Origin: a bacterium 1XD21-13
GTDB lineage: Bacteria > Bacillota > Clostridia > Lachnospirales > Lachnospiraceae
Direction: 5' to 3'
NCBI GenBank assembly: GCA_009917555.1
Contig: QZDX01000003.1
Coordinates: forward strand, 310,001-374,000
DNA length: 64,000 nucleotides
The position numbers were made by a program, and so were the translations under genes. Shown piece after piece: positions 27,725 through 36,128 of the stretch; positions within the stretch are counted from its first letter, which is position 1; each line of letters starts with the position of its first letter. Below the pieces are notes generated by a model, which made no database searches, had not been told where the DNA came from, and saw only the letters and a program-made list of their open reading frames with translations.

Positions 27725-28072
27725 ATGGATAATGTTTGGAGTATTATGGATCTACTGTTTGCAGGAGCCGGCCTCTATGCCATCTATGCATACTATTTGC
27801 TGAAGACCAAGGGAGAGATTACCACCTCGATCCTGATGAGCAAGGATGTGGACATTCGTAAGTGCAAGGATATTGAGGGCTACAAACGTTTTGTGGCTCC
27901 TAAGATCCTTATTTTTGGGATTGCCGCTCTGCTCTATGGAATCGTGGGACTGGTGAACAGCTATGTTTCTCCCATACCAGGGGCTGTCTATGCGGCAGTG
28001 ATGGTTCTGTTTTTTGCTATCCTGGTCTGGTTCGCGTTTCAGACCCGGAAGGGTGTTCAGATGTTCTGGTAA
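27725..28072 (+). CDS. Small three-helix membrane protein of unknown function
   Basis: A 115-residue protein with three hydrophobic segments: about residues 6-24 (MDLLFAGAGLYAIYAYYL), 60-80 (ILIFGIAALLYGIVGLV) and 86-105. A polar, Lys/Asp-rich linker (KDVDIRKCKDIEGYKRF) lies between helices 1 and 2. I recognise no characterised family. Its leader consists of repeat copy 3 plus an AGGAGA ribosome binding site. A large terminator follows at 28245, after a short gene remnant. Confidence 0.7.
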   Translation: MDNVWSIMDLLFAGAGLYAIYAYYLLKTKGEITTSILMSKDVDIRKCKDIEGYKRFVAPKILIFGIAALLYGIVGLVNSYVSPIPGAVYAAVMVLFFAILVWFAFQTRKGVQMFW

Positions 28073-28084
28073 AAAGGATATACA

Positions 28085-28213
28085 ATGAGAAGAATCAAAT
28101 GGGGCGTCATGGGAACCGCATAGGAGACGCCTTATGTGACAGAGGATTTCAGTGTTTCCCTGGCAAATACAGTGGATCAGGTTCTTCATGAAGTAGGGTA
28201 TGATTCCTTGTAG
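28085..28213 (+). pseudogene. Remnant of a Gfo/Idh/MocA-type oxidoreductase N-terminus
   Basis: ATG at 28085 begins MRRIKWGVMGTA, the typical first strand and glycine turn of a Gfo/Idh/MocA dehydrogenase, then meets TAG at 28121. The same frame continues for 29 more codons to a TAG at 28211 without resembling the rest of the family in an obvious way. The gene body is missing, so this is a deletion remnant. Confidence 0.5.
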
Positions 28214-28244
28214 CTGACCGTCTAAAAAAGAACTGTTAAAAAAT

Positions 28245-28302
28245 AAGGGACCATCGGCAGCGTGATATTTCCATAAATATCATGCCCCGACGGTCCCTTT
28301 TG
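28245..28302. terminator. Bidirectional terminator between the membrane gene and citrate synthase
   Basis: Outer arms AAGGGACC/GGTCCCTT enclose an inner stem TGATATTT/AAATATCA. T-runs occur on both sides, serving the rightward unit and the leftward citrate synthase gene. Confidence 0.8.
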
Positions 28303-28321
28303 TGAGGGGATTTTTGATTAC

Positions 28322-29692
28322 TTAACGCTTACTCAGCTTCACATATTTCTGCTTCTTCGCCACACTCTTGTAGGCAGGACGAATAATCTTTCCATTATTT
28401 GCCAGCTCCTCAATCCGGTGAGCACTCCAGCCCACAATACGGGCCATGGCAAAGAGAGGCGTATAGAGCTCCAGGGGGAGATCCAGCATGCTGTACACAA
28501 AGCCGCTGTAGAAGTCCACATTGGCGCTGACGCCCTTATAGATCTGGCGCTCCTCGGCAATCACCTGGGGAGCCAAACGCTCCACCATGGAGTAGAGCTG
28601 AAACTCATCCATCCGCCCCTTTTCTCTGGACAGGCTCTCCACAAAGGACTTGAAAATATTGGCACGGGGGTCGGAGAGGGAATATACCGCATGTCCCATA
28701 CCATAGATAAGCCCCGCGTGATCGAAGGCATCCCGGCTCAGGAGGGCCTTCAGGTAAGTACGCACCTCTTCCTCGTCCCCCCAATTTTTAATCACCTTTT
28801 TCATATCCTCAAACATGCGCACCACCTTAATGTTGGCTCCGCCGTGTTTGGGGCCCTTTAGGGAGCCTAAGGAGGCAGCTACGGAGGAATAGGTATCCGT
28901 ACCTGAGGAGGAAACCACATGCGTAGTAAAGGTAGAGTTATTACCGCCGCCATGCTCCATATGCAGCACCAGTGCAATATCCAGAATCGTTGCCTCCAGC
29001 TCCGTGTAAGAGCTGTCCGGCCGGAGAATGTGAAGAATATTTTCCGCAGTGGAAAGCTCCGGCTGTGGGGAATGGATAAATAGGCTCTTCCCGTCATGAT
29101 AGTGGCTGTAGGCTTGGTAAGCATAGACCGCCATCATGGGAAACAGTGCAATGAGCTGCAGAGACTGGCGCAGCACATTGGGAATGGAGGTGTCGTCCGC
29201 CCGATCATCATAGGAATACAGGGTCAGGACACTTCGGGCAAGGGTATTCATCATATCCTTACTGGGAGCCTTCATAATAATATCTCTTACAAAGTGGGTC
29301 GGCAGGGAGCGGTAGGAGCTTAAAAGCTCAGAGAAGGAAGAAAGCTCCCTCTTATTTGGCAGCTCGCCAAAAAGCAGGAGGTAAGAAATTTCTTCAAAAC
29401 CAAAACGCTTTTCCGATACAAAGCCGTGAACCAGATCCTCAATATCTACCCCCCGATAGAACAGCTTTCCTTCACAGGGGACCATCTCATCATCCACAAT
29501 GGTATAGGAGCGAATCTCACCAATCTCAGTAAGGCCGGCCAGGACACCCTTGCCGCTGATATCACGAAGTCCTCGCTTTACCTCATATTTCTTATATAGA
29601 TCGGAACTAATCTGACTGATTTCCTCGCTCATCTTCGCAAGGTTCAGAATTTCAGGAGTAATTTCCGAAAATGTGTTAGTCTGCATAAGCAT
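28322..29692 (-). CDS. gltA: Citrate synthase
   Basis: A 456-residue citrate synthase that joins oxaloacetate and acetyl-CoA. Family landmarks in order are HMEHGGGNNSTF, the KGPKHGGANIKVV loop with its substrate-binding His, and IYGMGHAVYSLSDPRA. The N-terminal ~50 residues before GLRDISGKGVLAGLTEI form the usual alpha-helical lead. Start is placed at 29692 (MLMQTNTF) because GAAAGGAGAC lies directly upstream; an extension to 29737 is open but lacks an RBS. It is isolated, transcribed opposite to its neighbours and ends against a bidirectional terminator. In anaerobic clostridia it usually feeds glutamate synthesis. Confidence 0.93.
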   Translation of the reverse strand: MLMQTNTFSEITPEILNLAKMSEEISQISSDLYKKYEVKRGLRDISGKGVLAGLTEIGEIRSYTIVDDEMVPCEGKLFYRGVDIEDLVHGFVSEKRFGFEEISYLLLFGELPNKRELSSFSELLSSYRSLPTHFVRDIIMKAPSKDMMNTLARSVLTLYSYDDRADDTSIPNVLRQSLQLIALFPMMAVYAYQAYSHYHDGKSLFIHSPQPELSTAENILHILRPDSSYTELEATILDIALVLHMEHGGGNNSTFTTHVVSSSGTDTYSSVAASLGSLKGPKHGGANIKVVRMFEDMKKVIKNWGDEEEVRTYLKALLSRDAFDHAGLIYGMGHAVYSLSDPRANIFKSFVESLSREKGRMDEFQLYSMVERLAPQVIAEERQIYKGVSANVDFYSGFVYSMLDLPLELYTPLFAMARIVGWSAHRIEELANNGKIIRPAYKSVAKKQKYVKLSKR

Positions 29693-29787
29693 TGTCTCCT
29701 TTCCTTCTGGGCTAAAAAGTAAAATATCAACTAGCATAACATAAAATTGGAGAAAAGGGGAAGAAAAAACAAAAAATTCACACTTAT

Positions 29788-29924
29788 TTAATATTTTTCT
29801 AAGATTAACCCCGTGCGTTCCAGGGTCCGGGCCACGCCGATTCCGGCGGAGCTTTGTGCCAGATTGCCAAAATGGACCACTTTGAAACGCTTGTTCAGAG
29901 ATTGGGCCAGTGCATCATTGCATT
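29788..29924 (-). pseudogene. C-terminal fragment of an unrecognised protein
   Basis: On the minus strand a frame ending in TAA at 29788-29790 reads FKVVHFGNLAQSSAGIGVAR then TLERTGLILEKY. Its codon use and base composition are protein-like and unlike the AT-rich surroundings. Upstream, beyond about 29924, the frame dissolves into AT-rich sequence with no start. I do not recognise the family. The rest of the interval between citrate synthase and the gene at 30108 holds no gene that I can support. Confidence 0.4.
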
Positions 29925-30107
29925 AATGTTATTTTTTATCTGGTTGTGTCTCGGCATCGAACACTGGCTATATACTTTGAGAACAGTGAGCTCCTTATAT
30001 GGTTTTTCTTGTTTCAGGTGCAAGGAATGTGGTATGATACATAAAAAGTGATAAGATATTTTGAAAGAAATGGAAGAATAAATTAAGTATCGGAGTTGGA
30101 GGCAGAG

Positions 30108-30368
30108 ATGATTTTATACAGACCGGTAGGCACGAAGGAGTTGGCGTTAATTGAAGAGAGCGGTTACACCAGGTATCCGCCCAGACTCCCCGAGCAGCCC
30201 ATTTTCTACCGAGGATTCATAAAGCAAACTTTGCGGACCCCGAAACAGCCAGGGAGGGCATGGATGGATGACAGTCCTTACGGCGTTGTCCACTGTGGAA
30301 CGATTTATGTGGAGGAGGATTCCTATCCGAGACTGGCCTATGAAAAAGTTGGAAGCACTCTGAATTAG
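30108..30368 (+). CDS. Small protein of the family often labelled ADP-ribosylation/crystallin J1, probably frameshifted
   Basis: The first ~40 residues (MILYRPVGTKELALIEESG, then PPRLPEQPIFY) match a small uncharacterised family that continues after PIFYP with an alpha/beta segment. Here the expected continuation is lost after PIFY. A second frame reads ANFADPETAREGM for a short stretch, and the original frame carries on as DSPYGVVHCGTIYVEED. A frameshift pair is likely, so the product may be altered. GGAGG at 30097-30101 supports ATG 30108. The family name is historical and no biochemical role is implied. Confidence 0.5.
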   Translation: MILYRPVGTKELALIEESGYTRYPPRLPEQPIFYRGFIKQTLRTPKQPGRAWMDDSPYGVVHCGTIYVEEDSYPRLAYEKVGSTLN

Positions 30369-30399
30369 AAAGTGACGGCAGGGAAAACAGGTGGTGCAG

Positions 30400-30744
30400 A
30401 TGATAAAAACCCATTTTGGAATTATTGAGGATATTGAAGAAACACAAAAGTATACATATCATCCGGAAAAATATCATTGTGTCTATATTGATGACGAGCT
30501 TTATATTGACGACTGGTGGGACAAGCTGATTCTTTTAAAAACGTATTTTCATAGCTTGAACCGTCCGGAATTTGGTCTTGCACGATATGGAATTACCCTT
30601 ATCCCGCCCGAAACCCTTCCGGCCTTTCAGAATATTGTGCTGTCGGACAGGCGGATTTACAAGGATGAGCATTTAGCTGCATTAGCCGGCAAAATACAGG
30701 AGGCGATTAGCAGAAATAAATATATGATTCATTTTGGAGTTTAG
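30400..30744 (+). CDS. Hypothetical small acidic protein
   Basis: A 114-residue soluble protein, rich in Tyr, Asp and Glu, without signal peptide or membrane segment (HPEKYHCVYIDDELYIDDWW, later ITLIPPETLPAF). No family is recognised. AGGTGG at 30389-30394 supports the ATG at 30400 rather than the GTG at 30391. It belongs to a run of small AT-rich genes of similar size. Such runs often hold immunity proteins of polymorphic toxins, but no toxin gene is in the window. Confidence 0.55.
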   Translation: MIKTHFGIIEDIEETQKYTYHPEKYHCVYIDDELYIDDWWDKLILLKTYFHSLNRPEFGLARYGITLIPPETLPAFQNIVLSDRRIYKDEHLAALAGKIQEAISRNKYMIHFGV

Positions 30745-30788
30745 AGCGTGCTTGAAGATTCAAAATCGTTTTTTTTGAGGTGATGAAA

Positions 30789-31088
30789 ATGCTTATGACT
30801 TTTGATTTTATAGCACTGGCACAGCATAATGTACAGTTCATGGCGCGGTTAAAGGATGCCGTTTCCAATCATTCCGATGATGAGATTATCATGAAGCCAT
30901 ACAAGCTGACCTTTCATGCGCACAAACAAATAGTAACCCTTCGTCCATACCCCGAAACAAGCGAATTTTATCATAAAATAGTACCCAAAGAAATTACCTA
31001 TCAGGCATTGATGAAGATGTTGAATAATGACTGGGAGAATATTGGAGAGGATGATATAAAAGATATAGAACCTTTCGTACCATTTTAG
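30789..31088 (+). CDS. Hypothetical small protein
   Basis: A 99-residue soluble protein (MLMTFDFIALAQHNVQFMAR, later YHKIVPKEITYQALMKMLNN) with a mixed alpha/beta look and an acidic C-terminus. No recognised family. GAGGTG at 30777-30782 is 6 bases from ATG 30789; ATG 30783 would leave no spacing. Neighbouring genes on both sides are equally small and unrecognised. Confidence 0.5.
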   Translation: MLMTFDFIALAQHNVQFMARLKDAVSNHSDDEIIMKPYKLTFHAHKQIVTLRPYPETSEFYHKIVPKEITYQALMKMLNNDWENIGEDDIKDIEPFVPF

Positions 31089-31174
31089 CTATCTGATAGG
31101 CATTTTCATATACAAATAAATCAAAACAGCAAGGGCTCCAAACGAGCCACAGGAAGATAAATTGGAGCAAGCCT

Positions 31175-31654
31175 ATGAGCAATCAGCTTATTTTATTGGC
31201 CTGGTATCAGCCGCAGTTTGTTCGGGACAGTTTTTTACCGGAAATTGAGAGGAATTGCAAGCAGTACGGAATCCTGTTTCCGGAAGCCTATGAGATCTTC
31301 CGGCAAAAGAAGCTGACGCCGGACAGTCTCTATTTTCACCATTCCTATGCGGAAAGCGACATCCCCATCGGCCAGAAATATGACAAAATAGCGCTTTACG
31401 AAAGCGGCAGGATACAGTCGGATACCATCCGGACTTGTCCTGCGGAAATATTATGTTTTTTTACCGCATACAGAACGCAGCCTTCCCCGAATGCAATGCG
31501 GGGGCACCATGAACTGAGCCTCATACACTTTAAAAAGGGGATTCCCCCAATCATTTACGATGAACTGGAGGAAGTAAAGGAGGCGAAACCGCTTCAGATG
31601 AGAAATAAATATATTTGCCTATATTCGGAAGCCGGCAGAGAACCGCAGAAATGA
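31175..31654 (+). CDS. Hypothetical protein, 159 residues
   Basis: A soluble protein beginning MSNQLILLAWYQPQFVRDSF, with RGHHELSLIHFKKGIPPIIY near residue 120. No signal peptide or membrane helix and no known domain that I recognise. GGAG at 31164-31167 precedes ATG 31175. G+C is somewhat higher than in the two genes upstream. It is the last of four small genes before the pckA promoter. Confidence 0.55.
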   Translation: MSNQLILLAWYQPQFVRDSFLPEIERNCKQYGILFPEAYEIFRQKKLTPDSLYFHHSYAESDIPIGQKYDKIALYESGRIQSDTIRTCPAEILCFFTAYRTQPSPNAMRGHHELSLIHFKKGIPPIIYDELEEVKEAKPLQMRNKYICLYSEAGREPQK

Positions 31655-31771
31655 AAGGCAGGTCCAACATGAGCTCTTAACCAGGCGGGAGAATGCCTAA
31701 AGAGATGGCAAAAGATGGGCCATCCCCAAAAACCCCATTTATAATTTGCAAAAAATTGTGAAGAATTTTTA

Positions 31772-31799
31772 TTGATTTTATCATTTTATTATGTATAAT
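31772..31799 (+). promoter_or_regulatory. pckA promoter
   Basis: TTGATT (31772-31777), 16-base spacer, TATAAT (31794-31799). It is followed by a leader of about 85 bases. Confidence 0.65.
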
Positions 31800-31891
31800 A
31801 TGATAGTGAACGTTACAATACCTTTTTGCAGAGAGGATTTTCAAAGCTCTGCATACACAGGCAAATATTGAAGAAGAGAGGAAAAAGTAAG

Positions 31892-33496
31892 ATGGCAGAA
31901 ATCAATTTGAGCAAGTATGGTATTACGGGAACTACGGAAATTGTTCATAACCCCTCTTATGAGATGTTATTTGAAGAGGAGACAAAGCCGGGGCTGGAAG
32001 GCTTTGAAGTAGGACAGGTAAGTGAGCTTGGCGCAGTGAATGTAATGACTGGTATCTATACAGGCCGTTCACCTAAAGATAAGTTCATTGTAATGGACGA
32101 GAACTCTAAGGATACCGTATGGTGGACCTCCGAAGAGTACAAGAATGACAACCATCCGGCAACCGAGGAAGCATGGGCAGAAGTGAAGAAGATCGCCCTT
32201 AATCAGCTTTCTGGCAAGAGACTTTTCGTAGTAGACGCATTCTGCGGAACCAACAAGGATACCCGCATGGCTATCCGTTTCATCATGGAGGTTGCATGGC
32301 AGGCACACTTCGTAAAGAATATGTTCATCCAGCCCACCGATGAAGAGCTGGCAAACTTTGAGCCGGACTTCGTTGTATTTAACGCTTCCAAGGCAAAGGC
32401 AGAGAACTACAAGGAGCTGGGCCTCAATTCCGAGACCGTGGCTATGTTCAATATCACAAGCCGTGAGCAGGTTATCCTGAACACCTGGTACGGCGGAGAG
32501 ATGAAGAAGGGTATGTTCTCCATGATGAACTACTATCTGCCGCTTAAGGGCATCGCTTCCATGCACTGCTCTGCAAACACAGATATGAACGGCGAGAACA
32601 CCGCCATCTTCTTCGGACTTTCCGGAACAGGCAAGACCACCCTTTCCACAGACCCGAAGCGTCTGCTGATCGGCGATGACGAGCACGGCTGGGATGACAA
32701 CGGCGTGTTCAACTTCGAGGGCGGCTGCTATGCAAAGGTTATCAACCTGGACAAGGAATCCGAGCCGGATATCTACAATGCAATCAAGCGCAACGCTCTT
32801 CTTGAGAACGTAACACTGGATGCAGAGGGCAAGATTGATTTCGATGATAAGAGCGTAACCGAGAATACACGTGTATCCTACCCGATCAATCATATTCAGA
32901 ACATTGTACGTCCCGTATCCGCAGCACCGGCGGCAAAGGAGGTTATCTTCCTGTCCGCAGATGCATTTGGCGTACTTCCTCCGGTATCCATTCTGACTCC
33001 GGAGCAGACACAGTACTACTTCCTGTCCGGCTTTACCGCAAAGCTTGCAGGAACAGAGCGTGGAATCACAGAGCCCACACCCACCTTCTCCGCATGCTTT
33101 GGCCAGGCATTCCTGGAGCTGCATCCCACCAAGTACGGCGAGGAGCTTGTGAAGAGAATGGAGGCAAACGGTGCAAAGGCATATCTGGTAAATACCGGAT
33201 GGAACGGAACCGGCAAGCGTATCACCATCAAGGATACCCGTGGAATCATCGATGCAATCTTAAACGGCGATATTCTGAAGGCTCCTACAAAGAAGATTCC
33301 GTACTTCAACCTTGAGGTTCCCACAGAGCTTCCGGGCGTAGACACCAACATTCTTGACCCACGGAACACCTATGCAGATGCTTCCGAGTGGGAGGAGAAG
33401 GCAAAGGATCTGGCTGGCAGATTTATCAAGAACTTTGTAAAATACGAGGGCAACGAGGCAGGAAAGGCACTGGTTCCCGCTGGTCCCCAGCTGTAA
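31892..33496 (+). CDS. pckA: Phosphoenolpyruvate carboxykinase (ATP)
   Basis: A 534-residue enzyme interconverting oxaloacetate + ATP and PEP + CO2 + ADP. The kinase-1a P-loop [13 protein letters not shown], the metal-binding GDDEHGWDD and the [14 protein letters not shown] motif of ATP-type PEPCK are all present, as is [14 protein letters not shown]. Start at 31892 ([10 protein letters not shown]) follows GAGAGGAAAA; an upstream extension of 22 codons is unlike the family. Codon use is strongly biased to a small set, as in highly expressed genes. In many clostridia it runs in the direction of oxaloacetate formation. Confidence 0.96.
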   Translation: MAEINLSKYGITGTTEIVHNPSYEMLFEEETKPGLEGFEVGQVSELGAVNVMTGIYTGRSPKDKFIVMDENSKDTVWWTSEEYKNDNHPATEEAWAEVKKIALNQLSGKRLFVVDAFCGTNKDTRMAIRFIMEVAWQAHFVKNMFIQPTDEELANFEPDFVVFNASKAKAENYKELGLNSETVAMFNITSREQVILNTWYGGEMKKGMFSMMNYYLPLKGIASMHCSANTDMNGENTAIFFGLSGTGKTTLSTDPKRLLIGDDEHGWDDNGVFNFEGGCYAKVINLDKESEPDIYNAIKRNALLENVTLDAEGKIDFDDKSVTENTRVSYPINHIQNIVRPVSAAPAAKEVIFLSADAFGVLPPVSILTPEQTQYYFLSGFTAKLAGTERGITEPTPTFSACFGQAFLELHPTKYGEELVKRMEANGAKAYLVNTGWNGTGKRITIKDTRGIIDAILNGDILKAPTKKIPYFNLEVPTELPGVDTNILDPRNTYADASEWEEKAKDLAGRFIKNFVKYEGNEAGKALVPAGPQL

Positions 33497-33518
33497 AAAA
33501 AGAAGAGAATTATTTTGG

Positions 33519-33548
33519 AAACGGCGTAGCCTGCGGGCTATGCCGTTT
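33519..33548 (+). terminator. pckA terminator
   Basis: AAACGGC-TAGCC pairs with GGCTA-GCCGTTT around a 4-base loop, 22 bases after the stop. The following T-run is short. Confidence 0.65.
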
Positions 33549-33638
33549 CTGCTAAAAAGCAAACATTTTCTTGTTGCCAAGAAGCATAGAATGGGGTATA
33601 ATTACAAAAGATAAGAAAAGTAAATCCTGGGGTGTTCG

Positions 33639-33893
33639 TTGAGCCGCTATTTTGAACCTACATTTACGTTCATGGGATTCCAATATCTCAGTCTAGATGT
33701 CAGGCCTCCGTTTGCAGTGGAAGGCAGAAGGGCTGTTGAGGTTACCCACCTAGCTCTGCTAGGCGTCAAAATTGCGGAGACGGCATTTTGGGTTTACTGC
33801 AAAGAAAAGCAGCCGTTTTACGGCTGCTTTTTAAGTGAAACAGGTTTTCTTTTTACGGAAGGTTCTGAATGGGAAGCCTTTGGAATAGAGTGA
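33639..33893 (+). pseudogene. Probable remnant of a GH78 alpha-L-rhamnosidase
   Basis: A short frame, open only from a TTG, reads YFEPTFTFMGFQYLSL near its start. This resembles the GH78 landmark P-FT-HGFRY-V. Similarity fades after about 20 residues, and the frame then runs through an intrinsic terminator. No RBS or complete domain exists, so I treat it as a decayed fragment. Confidence 0.4.
33808..33832 (+). terminator. Intrinsic terminator
   Basis: Perfect stem AGCAGCCG/CGGCTGCT with loop TTTTA and a five-base T-run, between the rhamnosidase remnant and the SpoIID-domain gene. Confidence 0.8.
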
Positions 33894-33925
33894 AGGATAA
33901 GAAGGATTTTTAAGGACAGGTTAGG

Positions 33926-35491
33926 ATGAGAAGAGAGATAGATCCCATATGGAAAACAAAGCTGTATCTTTTGGCAATCGGTGTGTTGATTCTTGGTATG
34001 CTGCTCCTGGGAAAAAAGCCAGAGCCGGAACCGACAGAAGAACCTGAAGTGCCTTCCAAGGAGCAGATCCCAGAGGAGCCCAGGGAGGAAGAGGAGGCGG
34101 AGCCTGTGATTCCAACACTGGTCTACAACGGCCAGATTCGTGTGCTTTTGAAGACAGATGGCTTTGAGGAGGAGATTCATGAGACGGTGAAGCTGGCGGC
34201 CGATCATGAGCTTACGGTGAGAGGCCGGGCTTCGGAAGGGGAGGAGGACCAGGAAAAGGATTACCAGGGAGGGGTAGAGCTGTCCTTTGTATGGGAGGAG
34301 GATCAGCTGCTGCTAAACGGGGAGCTTTTGGCAGAGGCACCGGATTGCTTTGTGATACGGGCAGCAAGGGAGGATGAGACAGGACCTATTTCCATAGAAA
34401 ATCTCAATCGCGGATACGGTGTTCCCTCCTATGAGGGGATTTTAGAAGTCTGGCCGGTGGAAGGGGGCTTTGTGATTGTAAATGAAGTGCCCCTGGAAAC
34501 CTATCTGGGCTATGTAGTGCCAAGTGAAATGCCTTCCAGATACGCTGGCGAGGCATTGAAGGCCCAGGCCGTATGCGCCAGAACTTATGCCTATAAGCAC
34601 ATGCAGTCCTATGATTACCCGGAGTACCAGGCTCACGTGGACGACAGTGTCCGCTATCAGGTATACAACAACACCAGCCCGGCCGAGAGCACCACCCAGG
34701 CTGTGGCGGAGACGGCGGATCTCATCCTCACCAGCCAGGGACAGCCCATTACCGCTTACTATTTTTCCACCTCCTGTGGTTATACGGGAAATGAGGAGGT
34801 CTGGTGGGATGGCTCTAAGGAGCTGACGCCCTATTTGAGAGGAAAGACCATCAATGAGGCAGGAGAGAGCCTGGATATGACAGATGAGGAGGTTTTCACG
34901 GATTTTCTTTTGAATCCGGATGATACCTGCTATGATAGTAGCGTAAGCTGGTATCGGTGGGAGACAGAGATCGGTTTGGAAACCCTCTCAGAGAATTTAA
35001 ATGAGGTCCTTAAGAGCCGTTATGAGGCCAATCCCCAGGCCATTCGCACAAGGCAGGGCCGAAATTTTGTGAGCAGATCCATTGAGACCATTGGAACCAT
35101 ACAAGGCATCGACATTTTGGAGCGCAACGAGGGAGGAGCCGTACAGTGTATGCGCATCAGCGGAAGCAGGCGGACCATAGAGATTGAGACAGAATACAAT
35201 GTCCGGGCCCTGCTAAATCCTAAGGGAAGCATGATTGTCCGCCAGGATGGGACCACGGTGGAGGGCGGAACCCTTCTGCCAAGCGCCTATCTGATTGTGA
35301 CCCCTGTATTTGACGAGGAAGGAGAGCTCTCAGGCTTCCGCTTTCAGGGAGGCGGCTATGGACATGGCGTGGGCATGAGCCAGAATGGGGCCAATGGAAT
35401 GGCAGAGCAGGGAAAGACCTTTGAGGAAATTCTTCATTTCTTTTATACGGATGTGGAATTGACGGGGATTTCCGGCGGAGAAAATTTGTAG
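33926..35491 (+). CDS. SpoIID/LytB domain protein
   Basis: A 521-residue protein with an N-terminal membrane anchor (about residues 12-28), a Pro/Glu-rich linker (30-60) and, from about 150, a SpoIID/LytB domain. Domain landmarks are VVPSEMPSRYAGEALKAQAV, the ARTYAYKHM stretch, YYFSTSCGYTGNEEVW and the closing GGGYGHGVGMSQNGANGMA. SpoIID proteins cleave peptidoglycan glycan strands during engulfment; LytB relatives act in vegetative wall turnover. The Glu-Met pair SEMP includes the family's catalytic Glu. It is 180 residues longer than B. subtilis SpoIID because of the N-terminal extension, so a vegetative role is possible. It follows an intrinsic terminator. Confidence 0.88.
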   Translation: MRREIDPIWKTKLYLLAIGVLILGMLLLGKKPEPEPTEEPEVPSKEQIPEEPREEEEAEPVIPTLVYNGQIRVLLKTDGFEEEIHETVKLAADHELTVRGRASEGEEDQEKDYQGGVELSFVWEEDQLLLNGELLAEAPDCFVIRAAREDETGPISIENLNRGYGVPSYEGILEVWPVEGGFVIVNEVPLETYLGYVVPSEMPSRYAGEALKAQAVCARTYAYKHMQSYDYPEYQAHVDDSVRYQVYNNTSPAESTTQAVAETADLILTSQGQPITAYYFSTSCGYTGNEEVWWDGSKELTPYLRGKTINEAGESLDMTDEEVFTDFLLNPDDTCYDSSVSWYRWETEIGLETLSENLNEVLKSRYEANPQAIRTRQGRNFVSRSIETIGTIQGIDILERNEGGAVQCMRISGSRRTIEIETEYNVRALLNPKGSMIVRQDGTTVEGGTLLPSAYLIVTPVFDEEGELSGFRFQGGGYGHGVGMSQNGANGMAEQGKTFEEILHFFYTDVELTGISGGENL

Positions 35492-35580
35492 GAGATACCA
35501 TGGCTGCTCTTAGGCATATATACTGGCCGGAGGAATCATTTAGCGATTTAATTACTTATATCTCTTATATATTTGCAGAT

Positions 35581-35844
35581 TTATCTGCAAAGCAAACGAT
35601 ACTTTTTAGGCGTCACTCCTTTATATTCCCGAAATTTGCGGATAAAATAACTGAAATTATCAAATCCAACGGACAGCGAAATGTCGGAGATCGGCAAATC
35701 GGATCCGGATAGCATTTCACAGGCTTTTTCAATTCTGGATTCATTGATAAACATGATCGGGGTTTTCCCGATCTCCTGTTTAAAATAATGGCAGAAATAG
35801 TTTGGGCTCATAAAGCAGATTTCAGCCAGTGATTTCAGTGTCAA
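35581..35844 (-). pseudogene. AraC-family regulator, DNA-binding C-terminus only
   Basis: The minus-strand frame encodes most of the double helix-turn-helix of AraC regulators: SLAEICFMSPNYFCHYFKQE, then ISDISLSVGFDNFSYFIRKF and GVTPKKYR. An in-frame TAG lies ten codons upstream of the first LTLKSLAE and no sensor domain is found there. The gene is N-terminally truncated. AT-rich sequence without genes follows to 36128. Confidence 0.7.
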
Positions 35845-36128
35845 TCTAAAAAAACAGGCTATTGACTATAGTATGTATCAAATGAAATGATTTCCTCAGA
35901 GGATAATCTGGATATTTGGTGGCATTCGGACCGCTTGACAGAAATAAATTCACAAGTAGATAACAATACAACAAGTGAATCCCTCCCTTATAGCGTGAAG
36001 GATAGAAAATGTCAATTTCACTTGAAAAAAGCTTAAAAAAAGCAGTGAATGTGGAATTGACGGCGATTCCTGCTTTGTGATAAGATAAGCAGATAAGCGG
36101 TATATCCTGTGGACACAGAGGGAATGGA

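Noticed and set aside
29854-30051. 65-codon plus-strand frame with a hydrophobic centre and two Cys pairs
   Set aside because: No RBS, AT-rich, and it lies opposite the better supported coding fragment at 29788-29924.
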